Shown: positions 29,272 through 38,112 of the stretch, piece by piece
Layout of the letters: each line of letters begins with the position of its first letter
Position numbering within the stretch: position 1 is the stretch's first letter
NCBI RefSeq assembly: GCF_013664685.1
Contig: NZ_JAAKDE010000005.1
Location: forward strand, 1 to 45,848
From: Capillibacterium thermochitinicola
GTDB lineage: Bacteria; Bacillota; UBA4882; UBA10575
Length of the DNA: 45,848 nucleotides
Reading direction: 5' to 3'
The notes under the pieces: model-generated
The model's input: only the letters and a program-made list of their open reading frames with translations
Told to the model about the DNA's origin: nothing
Database searches by the model: none
Program-made: the position numbers and the translations under genes

Positions 29272-30402
29272 ATGGCGAAAAGAGATTATTATGAAGTGCT
29301 GGGGGTGGAGCGCGGGGCCAGTGAGGAGGAGATAAAAAAGGCCTACCGGCAGCTGGCCCGGAAATACCATCCCGATGTTAATAAAGATGACCCGCAGGCG
29401 GAAGAGAAATTTAAGGAGATCAACGAAGCCTACCAAGTACTGAGCGATCCGCAGAAGCGGGCGGCCTACGACCGGTTCGGTCATGCCGGGACCGACCCGG
29501 GCTTTGGCGCCGGGACCGGGCCGGGTGGTTTTGGCGACTTTACGTTTGAGGGTTTTGGCGACATTTTTGATATGTTCTTCGGGGGCGGTGGCCGGCGGTC
29601 AAGAACCGGACCCCAGAAGGGCGCGGACTTGCGTTACGACCTGAGGATCGAATTTGAGGATGCGGCCTTCGGGAAAGAGACCACCATCAAGGTCCCCCGG
29701 ACGGAAATCTGCTCCACTTGCCATGGCAACCGGGCCAAACCTGGTACGCCCATCAAGACCTGCCCGACCTGTGGTGGCAGCGGGCAAGTCCAGTCGGTGC
29801 AGAATACCATGTTCGGCCGCTTTTCCACCGTCCGCACTTGTGACCGTTGTCAGGGCGAAGGGAAGCTGATTGAGACTCCTTGCCCGACCTGTGCCGGCCG
29901 TGGGCGGGTCCGCCAGGTCCGTACGATCAAGATTAATATTCCCGCCGGTGTTGATACGGGACACCGTCTCCGGGTGGCCGGCGAAGGCGAAGCCGGTGAG
30001 CGCGGCGGACCCCCGGGTGATCTTTACGTCTACATTACGGTGAAACCCCATCCCTTCTTTAAACGGACGGGGAATGATCTCATCCTCGAGCATAAGATCA
30101 GTTTCGCCCAGGCGGCTTTGGGGGCTGTCATCGAAGTGCCGACTTTGGAAGGAACGGCGACTTTGCGGATTCCCGAAGGGACCCAACCGGGGACCTTGTT
30201 CCGCATCCGCGGGAAAGGCATTCCCTACCTGAACGGAAGCGGCCGGGGCGACGAATTGGTCCGGGTCCGGATTGAAGTGCCGACCAAACTGAACCACGCC
30301 CAACGGGAGGCCATCCGCCAAGTGGCCGAAGCCTTCGGGGAAGAAGTGGGCCTTCCGGAAAAAGGGTTCATCGACAAAGTCAAGGAGGCCTTCGGGAAAT
30401 AG
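29272..30402 (+). CDS. dnaJ: Co-chaperone DnaJ (Hsp40, type I)
   Basis: 376 residues. J domain with YHPDVNKDD (the HPD triad, about residues 32-34), a Gly/Phe-rich linker ([20 protein letters not shown]), then four zinc repeats: [25 protein letters not shown] and CPTCAGRG (about residues 145-215). Substrate-binding C-terminal domains follow. The first repeat has Asn-Arg in place of the usual x-G, a mild deviation. It activates DnaK and hands it substrate. It closes the heat-shock operon before a strong terminator. Confidence 0.97.
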   Translation: MAKRDYYEVLGVERGASEEEIKKAYRQLARKYHPDVNKDDPQAEEKFKEINEAYQVLSDPQKRAAYDRFGHAGTDPGFGAGTGPGGFGDFTFEGFGDIFDMFFGGGGRRSRTGPQKGADLRYDLRIEFEDAAFGKETTIKVPRTEICSTCHGNRAKPGTPIKTCPTCGGSGQVQSVQNTMFGRFSTVRTCDRCQGEGKLIETPCPTCAGRGRVRQVRTIKINIPAGVDTGHRLRVAGEGEAGERGGPPGDLYVYITVKPHPFFKRTGNDLILEHKISFAQAALGAVIEVPTLEGTATLRIPEGTQPGTLFRIRGKGIPYLNGSGRGDELVRVRIEVPTKLNHAQREAIRQVAEAFGEEVGLPEKGFIDKVKEAFGK

Positions 30403-30441
30403 AGACTCTTCGGCAAATTTAAAACATTTCTTTGTATACAA

Positions 30442-30468
30442 AAACCCGCACATTGTGGCGGGTTTTTT
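30442..30468 (+). terminator. Rho-independent terminator of the dnaK operon
   Basis: AAACCCGC (30442-30449) pairs with GCGGGTTT (30458-30465), loop ACATTGTG, T6 run 30463-30468. Confidence 0.92.
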
Positions 30469-30550
30469 CATAATTTATCCCGGTGATAACTGCCCGTTGG
30501 CGTTGGCGGCGATGGGCGAAGCATAGGCAAAAAGGAGGAAAAGGTTTGGC

Positions 30551-31555
30551 ATGCGAAAAACGGTCCTGCTTCTCTTGTGTTTAAGTTTAATCGCCAGTGC
30601 GGCCTTGGTTCCGCAAGTTCACGGGGCGCCGGCCGAAGAAATCAAGATTGCCGGTCAATTCGGCCTGGTGTACGCCCCTTTAATGGTGGCCAAAGCGCGG
30701 AAGACCTTTGAACGGTACGGTTTGAAACCGGTTTGGAAGGAGTATGGTTCCGGCGGTGCGGTGCGCGAGGCCTTAATCTCCGGTGAGGTGGATGTCGGTT
30801 TCATGGGCATCCCTCCCTTTCTAATCGGCTGGGATAAAGGCTGTGATTGGAAGATTGTTTGCGGTTTTGTGATTGTGCCGATTGGCCTGGTAACCAATGA
30901 CCCGAACATCAAAAGCCTGAAGGATTTCAAGCCGGAGGATAAAATCGCCGTCCCTTCCCCCGGCAGCATCCAACATATTCTCCTGGCCATGGCGGCCGAA
31001 AAAGAACTGGGTTCCCCGACGGCGCTTGACAATAACATCGTCGCGATGCCCCACCCGGATGGTGCCGCCGCCTTGATCTCGAAGAAAGGGATCAAAGCCC
31101 ATTTCACCACACCCCCCTACTTATTTGAAGAACTCTCCCAACCTGGATGTCACCTGGTCATCGATGATGTGACGATTTTCGGGCATCCCTTCAACTTCAA
31201 CGTCGGTGTGGCGCCGCAGCGTTTCTATGACCGTCGTCCCGCAGTCTACAGCAGTTTTGTCAACGCTATCGGTGAGGCGATGGCCTGGATCAACAATAAC
31301 AAGGAAGCGGCGGCTAAGCTTTTGGCCCCGGAATTTGGGCTTACGCCCGAAAAAACGCTGGAGTATCTGAACTGGGAAGGGATGAATTACACCACCGCCC
31401 CCTATGGCCTGATGGGGTTTGGGGAGTTTATGGCGAAAGCCGGTTACATCAAGCGGGCCCCGGCCAGTTTGGCCGAGATCGCCTTCGATAATGTCTTGGC
31501 GATCATCGGGAGCCGGGCGGGCGGTCCGTCGGAGATTGAGCGGATTCAGTATTAA
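30551..31555 (+). CDS. ABC transporter substrate-binding protein (NitT/TauT, SsuA/NMT1 type)
   Basis: 334 residues. Signal peptide: MRKT then LLLLCLSLIASAALV with a cleavage site near VHGA (about residue 26). There is no lipobox cysteine, so it seems to be a soluble exported protein rather than a lipoprotein. The mature part IKIAGQFGLVYAPLMVAKAR, ALISGEVDVGFMGIPPFLIG, PSPGSIQHILLAM and the C-terminal half follow the NMT1/SsuA pattern. The family takes up sulfonates, nitrate, thiamine precursors and aromatics; the substrate is unknown here. AGGAGG upstream of the ATG. The permease and ATPase follow on the same strand. Confidence 0.9.
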   Translation: MRKTVLLLLCLSLIASAALVPQVHGAPAEEIKIAGQFGLVYAPLMVAKARKTFERYGLKPVWKEYGSGGAVREALISGEVDVGFMGIPPFLIGWDKGCDWKIVCGFVIVPIGLVTNDPNIKSLKDFKPEDKIAVPSPGSIQHILLAMAAEKELGSPTALDNNIVAMPHPDGAAALISKKGIKAHFTTPPYLFEELSQPGCHLVIDDVTIFGHPFNFNVGVAPQRFYDRRPAVYSSFVNAIGEAMAWINNNKEAAAKLLAPEFGLTPEKTLEYLNWEGMNYTTAPYGLMGFGEFMAKAGYIKRAPASLAEIAFDNVLAIIGSRAGGPSEIERIQY

Positions 31556-31607
31556 GTGCCAGTAGTAAGTGGCAGGCAAACTTCGGCGGGCGGCCAGGGG
31601 TGACTAG

Positions 31608-31639
31608 CGTCCATGGGGGAAGCCTTCCGTGTTTGGACG
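31608..31639 (+). other. Intercistronic stem-loop between binding protein and permease
   Basis: CGTCCA (31608-31613) pairs with TGGACG (31634-31639), and an inner GGAA/TTCC pair closes a small loop. Such hairpins after a binding-protein gene often stabilise that part of the message so the binding protein is made in excess. No T-run follows. Confidence 0.5.
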
Positions 31640-31703
31640 GAGGCCGGCCGGGCGCCGGGATCTTTCTGCTGAAAGTTAATGATGGTAAGTCAGGGAGGGG
31701 CTT

Positions 31704-32504
31704 ATGGTGAAGGAAAGGGCAGGAATAACGCAAAGAAAAAAGACTCTTAACCAGGTAATATTCATTATTGGCGCGCTGATTGGCTGGGAGCTGCTGGCCT
31801 GGACCGGATGGTTCCCTCCCCTCCTCTTTCCCAAGATGAGTCAGGTTTTTATCCACTTGTGGGCGGAATTGAGCGGGGGCGAACTTTTGCAAAGAGTGGT
31901 TTTTTCCCTGTACATTATCGGGTTGGGTCTTGGTCTGGCCGTGGTCACCGCCGCTCTGGTGACCACGGGGGCAATGCTCTTCCCTCTCCTCTCCGACTGG
32001 GTGCAAGCCCTAATGGCTGTTTTGCACCCGTTGCCCGGGATCGCGATCCTGCCGATCATTATTCTTTGGCTGGGGACCGGGTCCCGGTCGATTGTCGCGG
32101 TGATCTGGTTCTCTTCCCTCTGGCCGCTCATCGCCAATCTGCACACGGGTCTCAGGTCGGTACCAACGACCCAGATCGAAGTCGGTCGCAACCTAGGGTT
32201 AAAAGGAATCCAGTTGGTCCGCTCCATTCTGCTGCCCGGGGCCTTCCCCCATATCCTGACCGGGCTCCGGGTGGGCTGGGCCCGCGCGTGGCAGGCTTCG
32301 GTCGCCGCGGAGATGGTTTTTGGGGCCTCCGGCGGGGAGGGCGGACTGGGTTGGTTCATCTACAAGAAACGCTTTTTCATGGAGATCCCCAGTGTCTTTG
32401 CGGGCATGATCCTCATTATCCTCATCGGTTTGCTGGTGGAACGTCTGTGCTTCGAAGAGGTCGAACGGCGCACGGTTAGACGCTGGGGAATGACCTCAGA
32501 ATAA
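31704..32504 (+). CDS. ABC transporter permease (NitT/TauT, SsuC type)
   Basis: 266 residues with about six membrane segments. The binding-protein-dependent transport (EAA-loop) mark is VGRNLGLKGIQLVRSILLPG (about residues 159-178), followed by FPHILTGLRVGWARAWQ. This is the loop that contacts the ATPase. Length and order match SsuC/TauC permeases. GGGAGGGG lies 6 bases before the ATG. The ATPase starts 14 bp after its stop. Confidence 0.93.
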   Translation: MVKERAGITQRKKTLNQVIFIIGALIGWELLAWTGWFPPLLFPKMSQVFIHLWAELSGGELLQRVVFSLYIIGLGLGLAVVTAALVTTGAMLFPLLSDWVQALMAVLHPLPGIAILPIIILWLGTGSRSIVAVIWFSSLWPLIANLHTGLRSVPTTQIEVGRNLGLKGIQLVRSILLPGAFPHILTGLRVGWARAWQASVAAEMVFGASGGEGGLGWFIYKKRFFMEIPSVFAGMILIILIGLLVERLCFEEVERRTVRRWGMTSE

Positions 32505-32518
32505 GGGGTTGATCGAAA

Positions 32519-33364
32519 ATGTTCGAACCGGAAGTACTGGTCATCGAAAAATTAGACAAGACTTTTTTTGCCGGTGGTAAATGCGTAAACGCTTTGGAAC
32601 AGATTGACTTAACGGTGAAAAGCGGCGAGTTTGTCAACTTGATCGGGCCCTCGGGTTGCGGCAAATCCACCCTGCTGCGCTGCATAGCCGGTTTTGAAAA
32701 ACCGACCAATGGCCGAGTCAGTCTGAATGGCCGGGAGATCACCGGACCCGGGGTGGAGCGGATGATGGTCTTTCAATGCTTCGAGCAGCTCTTCCCGTGG
32801 TTTACGGTTCTGGAGAACATTATGTTTGCCCTCAAAGTAACCGGCATGGGCGCCTCCCGGGCCGAGCGGCGGGAAATGGCCCGGACTTACCTGGCGATGG
32901 TGGGGTTGACCGGTTTTGCCGATTTCTATCCCCATCAACTGTCCGGGGGAATGAAGCAACGGGTCGCGATTGCCCGCGCCCTCGCCGTCCGGCCAAGGAT
33001 CCTGCTGATGGATGAACCATTCGGCAGCCTGGACGCGATGACCCGCCTAACCCTGCAGGAGGAGTTGATCCGGATCTGGGAGGAGACCGGGGTGACCATC
33101 CTCTTTGTCACCCATAACATTGAAGAAGCGATTGTTCTCGGCGACCGGATCGTGGTCTTCGAAGCCAACCCGGGCCGGATCAAAGCGGTGATCACCAACC
33201 AATTGGCCCGTCCCCGCTCTCCCGAAGCAAAGGACTTTAATATCATCTGGGAGCAGATCCATTCGCTCCTCGGGTTCAAACAACCGGACCGGGCGCGGAC
33301 GGAGCGGAGCGTCGCCACGTTCTTTGCCGAGGAGCGGCGATTGTCACTCCTAACCCACCATTAG
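32519..33364 (+). CDS. ABC transporter ATP-binding protein (NitT/TauT type)
   Basis: 281 residues. Walker A GPSGCGKST (43-51), Q-loop VFQCFEQLFPW (about 83-93), signature LSGGMKQR (about 141-148), Walker B ILLMDEPFG (about 160-168), and H-loop FVTHNIEEA (about 196-204). All catalytic residues are present. It energises the SsuC-type permease. A C-terminal tail of ~35 residues beyond the usual domain (HSLLGFKQPD onward) is common in this subfamily. It ends the three-gene importer operon. Confidence 0.95.
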   Translation: MFEPEVLVIEKLDKTFFAGGKCVNALEQIDLTVKSGEFVNLIGPSGCGKSTLLRCIAGFEKPTNGRVSLNGREITGPGVERMMVFQCFEQLFPWFTVLENIMFALKVTGMGASRAERREMARTYLAMVGLTGFADFYPHQLSGGMKQRVAIARALAVRPRILLMDEPFGSLDAMTRLTLQEELIRIWEETGVTILFVTHNIEEAIVLGDRIVVFEANPGRIKAVITNQLARPRSPEAKDFNIIWEQIHSLLGFKQPDRARTERSVATFFAEERRLSLLTHH

Positions 33365-33376
33365 GGAGATTGTTAA

Positions 33377-33409
33377 CGACCCCTGAGGATGTAATAACCT
33401 GAGGGGTCG
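33377..33409. other. Hairpin after the ABC operon
   Basis: CGACCCCT (33377-33384) pairs with AGGGGTCG (33402-33409), with partial pairing inside. It has no T-run, so it is only a possible terminator for the convergent ABC and nitroreductase genes. Confidence 0.4.
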
Positions 33410-33484
33410 ATCCGCTTCCTTACCAACCTACTCGTTCAAGGAAGCATGATGGACGTCGGTAACCGAACGTGATGCGGAGCACGT

Positions 33485-33991
33485 CTATTTCCAGGTAACA
33501 ATCTCCTCGAGACTTTTTCTTTTTTTCTCCGGAATTGTTTCCTCATCCGGGTAACCCAGTGGGATCAGGGCAATTACCTCAAGATTGTCCGGTAAAGCTA
33601 GCACTTCATGACAGCGCTTGGCATCAAAGGCACAGACCCAACAGGTCCCTAGACCCAGTTCAGCAGCGGCCAAGGTCAGATGTTCAATGGCAATGGCCAG
33701 ATCTACATCGCAGTGGTCTTTACCGTCCACCCTTTTCCAGGAGACGGCATGATCACCGCAGGCAACAATCACAACCGGCGCCTTTTTAAACCAATCCCTT
33801 GGGTAAGTCGCAGCGACTTCGTTTTTCATTTTTTCCTCAGTAACCACAATGAAGTGCCAGGGCTGTAAATTGCAGGCCGAAGGGGCATTCCTGGCTGCTT
33901 CCAGGACCTGGAGCAGCTTTTCCCGTTCCACGGGTTGGTCTTTGAATTTCCGGACCGAATATCTCTTCTTTGTGAGTTCTAAAAAGGACAT
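33485..33991 (-). CDS. Nitroreductase family protein
   Basis: 168 residues. KKRYSVRKFKDQPVEREKLL (residues 8-27) is the FMN phosphate-binding start of the family. AARNAPSACNLQPWHFIVVT (about 32-51) and the later AAAELGLGTCWVCAFD (about 108-123) followed by PLGYPDEE are also typical. It is a flavin enzyme that uses NAD(P)H to reduce nitro compounds, quinones or other acceptors; the physiological substrate is unknown. AAGGAGG lies 8 bases before the ATG. It is a single gene, convergent with the ABC operon. Confidence 0.93.
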   Translation of the reverse strand: MSFLELTKKRYSVRKFKDQPVEREKLLQVLEAARNAPSACNLQPWHFIVVTEEKMKNEVAATYPRDWFKKAPVVIVACGDHAVSWKRVDGKDHCDVDLAIAIEHLTLAAAELGLGTCWVCAFDAKRCHEVLALPDNLEVIALIPLGYPDEETIPEKKRKSLEEIVTWK

Positions 33992-34033
33992 CTAATCTCC
34001 CTCCTTGAATTTATCTTTTTCCCTTGCATAAGT

Positions 34034-34159
34034 TTAACTATAAACCGCAAGAATTTCATCGGTGTTTAGCCATCGCCTACCCCCTTTTTTTGAAGCAACA
34101 TACCATTTCGGAGTCCCGTTGGGTTTTCCTTTTTTAACTGCCAACTTGGTTGCATTCAC
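34034..34159 (-). pseudogene. Possible small ORF or gene remnant, excisionase-like end
   Basis: On the minus strand a 41-codon frame from GTG 34159 reads with a protein-like run: KPNGTPKWYVASKKGGRRW, then LNTDEILAVYS and a stop. The frame is open a little further upstream, to a stop codon near 34180. The G-R-R-W-x-x-x-x-E-I end recalls the tip of small winged helix-turn-helix proteins of the excisionase type, but the match is by eye only. There is an AAAGGA about 16 bases upstream of the GTG, which is far. It may be the 3' relic of a longer gene or a chance frame. Confidence 0.3.
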
Positions 34160-34284
34160 CGCGTCAATATAAAATTTCCTTTAATAACGTTCGTGGTGTT
34201 TGTTCTTTATGATATGATATCAATTGATACTAACTTAAGTAACAGCTATAACAGCTAAAGAACTTATATGAGGGGGACACTCTG

Positions 34285-34950
34285 TTGACTGGTGTAAAAG
34301 GTGTAATTTTTGATATGGACGGCGTGATCATCGACAGTGAGCCTATCCATGTTAAACTGGAAAAAGAAATTATTGAAGAAGCCGGTGGCGATTATGCGAA
34401 GTTAAAGCCCGAGGATTTTATGGGAACTACTGATGTCCAGATGTGGAGCACAATAAAAGAACAATTTGGCCTCAAACTTTCGGTGGAAGAATTGATCAAT
34501 ATATGCCGGGAAAGGTTTATCCAAACCATCCCACAAATCCCCTTGGTGGACAATGTATTGGATTTCATGGCCGCTTTGCGCAATAACGGTTATAAATTGG
34601 GCCTGGCCTCCTCCAATAACGAACGGGCGGTCGAAACGGTTAGAAACCAGTTTGGCCTTGATCAATATATCGAAGTCTTTGTCAATGGCGAGGCGGTCTC
34701 CAAAGGAAAGCCGGATCCGGAAATTTTTCTTACGGCGGCAAAACTGCTGGGCTTACAACCGGAGGACTGTTTGGTAATAGAAGACTCCAGAAATGGAGTT
34801 CTGGCCGCCAAAGCAGCCGGGATGAGGTGTATCGGGTTTCAGAATAAAAACTCCGGCCGGCAAGATTTGTCCAAAGCCGATTTGATTGTGACCAGCTTTA
34901 AAAATTTAACGATTGAAGACATAAAAAACTTATTAAATGAACCTCTATAG
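34285..34950 (+). CDS. HAD-family sugar-phosphate phosphatase/beta-phosphoglucomutase-like
   Basis: 221 residues, subfamily IA. Motif I VIFDMDGVIIDSEPIH (about residues 7-22) has the nucleophile Asp and the following Asp. Motif II is ASSNN (about 109-113), the Lys of motif III is in SKGKPDPEIF (about 134-143), and motif IV is VIEDSRNGVLAAKAAGM (about 164-180). A helical cap lies between motifs I and II. The protein would remove or shift phosphate on a small sugar phosphate. TTG start with GGGGGA upstream. The sequence stays intact; no partner gene fixes the substrate. Confidence 0.92.
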   Translation: MTGVKGVIFDMDGVIIDSEPIHVKLEKEIIEEAGGDYAKLKPEDFMGTTDVQMWSTIKEQFGLKLSVEELINICRERFIQTIPQIPLVDNVLDFMAALRNNGYKLGLASSNNERAVETVRNQFGLDQYIEVFVNGEAVSKGKPDPEIFLTAAKLLGLQPEDCLVIEDSRNGVLAAKAAGMRCIGFQNKNSGRQDLSKADLIVTSFKNLTIEDIKNLLNEPL

Positions 34951-35028
34951 ACATTAATGCCGGAACATTCTGGAAGATCAGTGCCTGAACTCGACTAAAA
35001 AGAACTGCCCGGAGGAGACAGAAAGAGA

Positions 35029-35439
35029 ATGGAAACCATCGACCTGCACGGAATAACACGGGAAGAAGCAGAGGAAACATTGGAACGGCGGCTGTTAAGC
35101 GCCTTTCAATACGGCGAAAGAGTGGTCCGCATCATCCACGGCCAAGGCAAACACAGCGCCTACTTTCCGGTCCTCAAGTCTTTTGTCCGCCGGTGGCTGG
35201 AAGAATCAGAGTTTGCCCGTACCTATGTGGAAGCCGTCTATCGTGGCGAAGACGGTTCCCCTTATACCCCGCCGAATCCGGGGGAGACGGTGGTGAGACT
35301 CAAGGGGGAGACCGCCATTGGTGCGGACGAAGAGATCGACTGGGTGGAGGAAGAGGAAGAATTAATCGCCCGGAAACAGGCAAAAAAAAGGAAGGCCCAA
35401 GCGCGGCGGGCAGCCTTCCGGCAACCTTATCGTCGTTAG
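35029..35439 (+). CDS. Smr-domain protein
   Basis: 136 residues. METIDLHGITREEAEETLER (residues 1-20) and RIIHGQGKHSAYFPVLKSFV (about 34-53) are the DLHG and HGxGxG marks of the Smr nuclease/nucleic-acid-binding domain found at the end of MutS2. The C-terminal third is charged (EEEEELIARKQAKKRKAQAR), unlike the standard domain. The protein is a stand-alone Smr. GGAGGA lies about 13 bases before the ATG, rather far. Its stop codon overlaps that of the M16 gene on the other strand by a few bases. Confidence 0.88.
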   Translation: METIDLHGITREEAEETLERRLLSAFQYGERVVRIIHGQGKHSAYFPVLKSFVRRWLEESEFARTYVEAVYRGEDGSPYTPPNPGETVVRLKGETAIGADEEIDWVEEEEELIARKQAKKRKAQARRAAFRQPYRR

Positions 35440-36737
35440 TCCCCGGCGTTGCCTTTTAACATGAAATTGGTATTCAGCTCTGCTACGTCTGGACCAACCA
35501 CTGATAACCGCCAATTCTTTAAATAAGTTTGGGCAAAATTAAGAATGTCATTACTGCTGATTTTTTGCAGTTCAGATTTATATTGGTCATAATCGGTTGC
35601 CCAAGTTAGGTCCAGTTGAGCGCCAATGGCGTCCATCAAAGATAAGAAACTTGGTGTTGAATAGTTTTTATCCTGGGATTTTTCTTCCAGCTCAACGAAA
35701 TACCGGATTTCTTCCGGAGTAAGCGGTTCCCTTTCCAGTTCTTCCAGTAAATTAAAAACTTCGTAGATGGCCGGTTCCGTATTCTCCGGGAGGACTTGAA
35801 ATGCAATCGTTATGTTTGGGGCGGTCGGTTCATTCAGATACGAATAACTGACCTGAAGATCGTAGCAGTAACCGCGTTCCTGCCTGAGTCTGGACCAAAG
35901 TTGATGTTGGAGGTATTTTTGGATAATCCGGCTGACAAAAAAACCGTCCTCCTCGGGTTTTGGTCCGGGGAAAGCTATAAAAATGGTGCTGACGGGGGCA
36001 CGGGCATCGGTAAACCGGTAAACAGGGTCTGTGGCCAAACTTGGTGGAATTTCCGGGTTAAGGACTCTTTTCTGTAAATCGCGGCCACTGGGCTTCTTCA
36101 GGAAGTCCTCCGGCAGTTCCGAGGTGGTGGAAATCACTATATTGTTGGGCTTATAAATTTCACGAAACCACGTATTGACTTCATTGATATCCAGTTTGGA
36201 ATAGTCTGCTTTGAATCTATTGAGGTAAGGATGATCCGGTCCGTAAAGGAGTTCATACAAAATAGATTGGCCCGTTACAAAAGGGGTTTTTGCTGTGTGG
36301 ATATGCTGATTAATTAATTCATTACACAGGTCGTAAAGTAAAAGAGTATCCAGACGAATGAGGGCATCAAGCTCGGCGCAGAAAGCGGCGAAATCATCCC
36401 GCCAGACGACAAAGGTAAAGATCGTGTATTCCGCAAAAGGATAGTAGTTCACCTCAAGGGCGCGGGTGTTACGAAGCAACAGGTAGACCAATTCATTGGT
36501 GAGGGTGTTCAGTCCCCGTTTTTCGCTGGGTTCATGCCCATACCCGGTTTTCAGGATCATTGTTACGTATTCATAATTCTCTTCTTTGGAGATGGGATCA
36601 AGTTTTGAGACGACTAAGGGGTCAACCCGCCGGGTGGAAGAACCCCAAATTGTCAAGGGACAGCACAGGGTAGTGCTTAAAATAAGGACGGCCAAGAAAA
36701 GGCCTTTCCGGACAGAAAAATGTGGATGCGTTTTCAT
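35436..36737 (-). CDS. Secreted M16-family peptidase-like protein, inactive partner
   Basis: 433 residues. A hydrophobic export segment LFLAVLILSTTLCCPLTIW lies at residues 13-31. The mature part is M16-like but has no HxxEH; the matching place reads GLNTLTNELVYLLL (75-88). The second half has RLRQERGYCYDL (283-294), the Arg/Tyr pair that the substrate-binding subunit of M16B dimers supplies. So it looks like the non-catalytic subunit that completes the active site of its neighbour. It lies 26 bp after the active M16 gene on the same strand. In family terms the pair would be an oligopeptide-digesting clamshell outside the cytoplasmic membrane. Confidence 0.85.
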   Translation of the reverse strand: MKTHPHFSVRKGLFLAVLILSTTLCCPLTIWGSSTRRVDPLVVSKLDPISKEENYEYVTMILKTGYGHEPSEKRGLNTLTNELVYLLLRNTRALEVNYYPFAEYTIFTFVVWRDDFAAFCAELDALIRLDTLLLYDLCNELINQHIHTAKTPFVTGQSILYELLYGPDHPYLNRFKADYSKLDINEVNTWFREIYKPNNIVISTTSELPEDFLKKPSGRDLQKRVLNPEIPPSLATDPVYRFTDARAPVSTIFIAFPGPKPEEDGFFVSRIIQKYLQHQLWSRLRQERGYCYDLQVSYSYLNEPTAPNITIAFQVLPENTEPAIYEVFNLLEELEREPLTPEEIRYFVELEEKSQDKNYSTPSFLSLMDAIGAQLDLTWATDYDQYKSELQKISSNDILNFAQTYLKNWRLSVVGPDVAELNTNFMLKGNAGD

Positions 36738-36763
36738 CTAATCACAATCCTTTTAATTATTGA

Positions 36764-38035
36764 TTAATTGGCTTTTATTACGACTTTATGGTAGGTTTGG
36801 TCGGCCAAGTAGTTTTCGACGAATTTTTTCAGATCATTGGAGGATAAGCGCTTAATTGTTGCCAGATCCGCCTTGGAAATAGTAGTCGGTTCGAAGATTA
36901 ATTTTGCGTAATACTCATTTAAAAGGATGGGCGAAGATTCGGTTAGTTTCAGTGTTTTCTCCAGACTCGTGGACAAGGCTTTTGTGAATTGAGAAAAATC
37001 TTTTGCTTTCAGGTAGTTATAGTATCGTTTAATATTTCGTTCGTGCCACTTACTAATCTCTGGCGTGTATTCTTCTTGAACATCTTTGTATTCAAAGATT
37101 AAGTAAAAATCCTCGCCAAGGGTGAAAAGATAAATATCGTAGTCGAGGGGACGGTTTGTAACATAATCATACTGGCGTGATTCGAAGGTCAGGATATAGG
37201 GGAGGGTTTTGGCGATGACCAGGTCCTTCCCTTTCATTTTTTTTAGATTAATCCCAAACAACAGCCGGTATTTCTCGCCCGGTAAATAATCCTCCAAAAT
37301 GATATCTTTGTCGAGGGGACTGGTTGGACGGAGATGGTTTTTTCGGGCGGTTTCTTTATCCGGTTTAGGGAGGGAAGCCAGATAACCGGCAATTTCATCT
37401 TTATTGAAGTTACCGGTGATGATCACGGTTAACTGGTCGGTTGAGTAGTATTGATGATGGAAAGCCAGAAGGGTCTGGCGGTCAATGGCGTGGATCTTTG
37501 AATCCAGCTGGTTTTGGGTCAAGTGGTTTAGATACGTTAAAAACACATTACCCGGTGTTGAGCGCATCGCTCTCTCAATGGTGACGATCTTTTTTTCTTT
37601 TTCAATGTCACTCGGGTCAAAGGCCGGATGGAGAATGAGATCCATAAAGAAGGACAAAGCTTCGGTCAGGTTTTCGGGAGTCGATTCCAATACATATTCC
37701 GTCCGGTTTAAGGTGGTAAAGGCATTATAAGTATTGCCTTTTTTATCCGTCAAATCGGGGGAATCCGATAAAGTAACTTCGCCATTGCCGCGAAAAACCA
37801 AATGCTCCACCAGATGGGTGATTTCCAGGTGTTCCTGGGGCTCATGGAGAAAACCGACCGGGACGATGATCCGGGCGGCAACTTTTTTGGCCTTGGGAAT
37901 CTGCCTGTAAACGAATCTAATTCCGTTTGGGAAGGTCTGCTCCGTAAAATCCCCTTCCGCCCCCAGGACGATGGGGCTGAGGAGCGTTACGATGATCAGT
38001 AAAAGGCAAGCCCGGATTTTCCAAAAGGAACGCAT
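36764..38035 (-). CDS. Secreted M16-family zinc metalloprotease, catalytic subunit
   Basis: 423 residues. Signal peptide: MRSFWKIRAC, then LLLIIVTLLSPIVLG with cleavage near residue 26. The zinc motif HxxEH is HLVEH at 74-78, and the third ligand is Glu154 in KKIVTIERAMRS, at the right distance (about 76). The C-terminal M16 half follows (residues ~180-420). It is the M16B type, working as a dimer with the downstream inactive partner. AAGGG lies upstream of the ATG. It is the second gene of a leftward operon after the Ca-loop secreted protein. It may clear peptides such as cleaved signal peptides or envelope debris. Confidence 0.9.
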   Translation of the reverse strand: MRSFWKIRACLLLIIVTLLSPIVLGAEGDFTEQTFPNGIRFVYRQIPKAKKVAARIIVPVGFLHEPQEHLEITHLVEHLVFRGNGEVTLSDSPDLTDKKGNTYNAFTTLNRTEYVLESTPENLTEALSFFMDLILHPAFDPSDIEKEKKIVTIERAMRSTPGNVFLTYLNHLTQNQLDSKIHAIDRQTLLAFHHQYYSTDQLTVIITGNFNKDEIAGYLASLPKPDKETARKNHLRPTSPLDKDIILEDYLPGEKYRLLFGINLKKMKGKDLVIAKTLPYILTFESRQYDYVTNRPLDYDIYLFTLGEDFYLIFEYKDVQEEYTPEISKWHERNIKRYYNYLKAKDFSQFTKALSTSLEKTLKLTESSPILLNEYYAKLIFEPTTISKADLATIKRLSSNDLKKFVENYLADQTYHKVVIKAN

Positions 38036-38112
38036 TTTATCAACCCTTTTCTTTTAATTAAAATCCAAGCCAAATTCTTGACTCTGTTTTATTTAACACG
38101 CGTAGCTTGGAG

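Noticed and set aside
30403-30550. Possible thiamine or other riboswitch ahead of the NMT1-like binding protein
   Set aside because: Only the dnaJ terminator and a ribosome binding site are seen; no TPP-box motifs.
31808-32479. 223-codon plus-strand frame overlapping the permease gene
   Set aside because: It is a shifted shadow of the permease, rich in Arg/Gly/Pro with no membrane segments.
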